NCBI GenBank assembly: GCA_046052345.1 | Contig: JBJOMN010000007.1 | Coordinates: 248,001 to 312,000 of the forward strand | Reading direction: 5' to 3' | DNA length: 64,000 nt | DNA from: Pollutiaquabacter sp046052345 | Lineage (GTDB): Bacteria > Bacteroidota > Bacteroidia > AKYH767-A > 2013-40CM-41-45 | Shown: positions 63,207 through 64,000 of the stretch, piece after piece | Position numbering within the stretch: position 1 is the first letter of the stretch | How the letters are laid out: each line of letters starts with the position of its first letter | Notes under the pieces: generated by a model | Told to the model about the DNA's origin: nothing | Seen by the model: the letters and a program-made list of their open reading frames with translations, nothing else | Databases searched by the model: none | Program-made: the position numbers and the translations under genes

Positions 63207-64000
63207 ATGGGCGATCGTTCCCGGCGGACCTTCATCCGTAATTCCGCGCTACTGGCAGGTCTGTTCACGCTTCGTCGTTCCGCTTCCGCTGAAAGCATAG
63301 CCGGCCTTTCGGCCTCCGCATCTTCCGGCGGACCCATTGTGCTGTCGACCTGGAATCACGGTATTCCCGCAAACGCGGCCGCGTGGGCGGTCCTCGAAAA
63401 AGGAGGTCGTGCACTTGATGCCGTGGAAGCCGGAGTCCGTGTCCCGGAGGCTGATCCGAACATCACTACTGTCGGACTGGGCGGGTTTCCCGACCGCGAC
63501 GGACGTGTCACACTCGACGCATGCATCATGGACGAGAACGCCAACTGCGGATCGGTGGCCTGCATCGAGCACATCGTGCACCCGATTTCGGTAGCCCGTA
63601 TGGTCATGGAAAAAACACCCCATGTCATGCTTGTCGGCGAGGGTGCGTTGAAGTTCGCTCTGGACAACGGTTTCAAGAAAGAGAACCTCCTGACTCCTGA
63701 AGCCGAAAAGCAGTGGAGGAACTGGTTGAAAGATGCCAGATACAAACCGGTAGTGAACTGGGAGAACCACGACACGATCGGGATGATTTCCATGGATGCG
63801 AACGGTAACCTTTCCGGCGCCTGCACGACCAGCGGCATGGCCTTTAAGCTTCACGGAAGAGTCGGCGATTCTCCCATCATCGGAGCCGGCCTGTATGTCG
63901 ACAATGAAGTCGGAGCCGCTACCGCAACAGGCGTCGGGGAAGAGGTGATCCGCATCTGCGGTTCGCACCTCGTCGTCGAACTCATGCGCCAGGGCAGGTC
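63207..64000 (+). CDS. N4-(beta-N-acetylglucosaminyl)-L-asparaginase (glycosylasparaginase), 3' truncated
   Basis: The frame is open from ATG 63207 to the right edge (about 264 residues). A TAT-like signal (RRTFIRNSALLAGL) fits export. VLSTWNHGIPANAAAWAVLEKGG opens the Ntn-hydrolase fold, and the autoprocessing threonine lies in HDTIGMISMDANGNLSG. GSACTTSGMAF-like and GDSPIIGAGLYVD segments are typical of glycosylasparaginase rather than isoaspartyl peptidase. It cleaves the GlcNAc-Asn bond left after N-glycan trimming. It follows the GH20 gene by 17 bp, which gives a matching substrate source. Confidence 0.88.
   Translation, partial: MGDRSRRTFIRNSALLAGLFTLRRSASAESIAGLSASASSGGPIVLSTWNHGIPANAAAWAVLEKGGRALDAVEAGVRVPEADPNITTVGLGGFPDRDGRVTLDACIMDENANCGSVACIEHIVHPISVARMVMEKTPHVMLVGEGALKFALDNGFKKENLLTPEAEKQWRNWLKDARYKPVVNWENHDTIGMISMDANGNLSGACTTSGMAFKLHGRVGDSPIIGAGLYVDNEVGAATATGVGEEVIRICGSHLVVELMRQGR

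Overview
The window comes from a Bacteroidota chromosome, most likely an aerobic member of a gliding/T9SS-bearing class (Flavobacteriia, Cytophagia, Chitinophagia or Saprospiria). The evidence is gldB and gldC, a type IX secretion C-terminal domain at the left edge, a PKD protein ending in a gliding-motility (CHU_C) domain, an alternative complex III plus cytochrome oxidase operon, a DUF4270 lipoprotein next to glmS, and several promoters of the Bacteroidota type (TTTG, about 19-20 nt, TAnnTTTG). GC content looks moderate, slightly above half. No rRNA, tRNA, CRISPR, insertion sequence, prophage or integration site was seen; this is mostly core genome.

Layout. 1-2.5 kb: the tail of a secreted T9SS protein and a membrane GT-C/TPR protein. 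2.7-7.1 kb (minus): a cold-shock gene, then a three-gene run of degenerate glycogen synthase, DUF4270 lipoprotein and glmS. 7.3-10.4 kb (plus): panC, a short-chain dehydrogenase and a cysteine desulfurase. 10.5-17 kb (plus): a small secreted protein with a large PKD/CHU_C surface protein, a VIT1-type transporter, a second GT-C/TPR protein and a cyclase-family hydrolase. 17.2-28.4 kb: actABCDEF-coxBA, which would carry electrons from quinol to oxygen. 28.5-30.8 kb: a SulP transporter and a beta-carbonic anhydrase. 31-34.9 kb: hemA, a hemC-hemD fusion and hemB. 35-37.9 kb: korAB. 38-43.3 kb: nadE and an outer-membrane barrel (minus), gldBC (plus), then an alpha/beta hydrolase and engB (minus). 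43.5-58.9 kb: an intact dcw cluster in the order mraZ, rsmH, ftsL, ftsI, murE, mraY, murD, ftsW, murG, murC, ftsQ, ftsA, ftsZ. 59-64 kb: yqeY, a second cold-shock gene, and a ROK kinase, GH20 hexosaminidase and N4-GlcNAc-asparaginase run cut by the right edge.

How it fits together: hem genes, respiratory cytochromes and a possible metal-type operator upstream of actA form a heme/respiration theme. glmS, the mur/fts genes and the hexosaminidase locus cover amino-sugar and wall metabolism. The T9SS tail, gldBC, the PKD/CHU_C protein and two possible protein glycosyltransferases relate to the secreted surface. I found no clearly new system. The best leads are the inverted repeat before the actA promoter, the conserved-looking but active-site-poor glycogen synthase in the glmS run, the small secreted protein coupled to the PKD/CHU_C gene, the six-heme ActA, and the hairpin leader of the second cold-shock gene.
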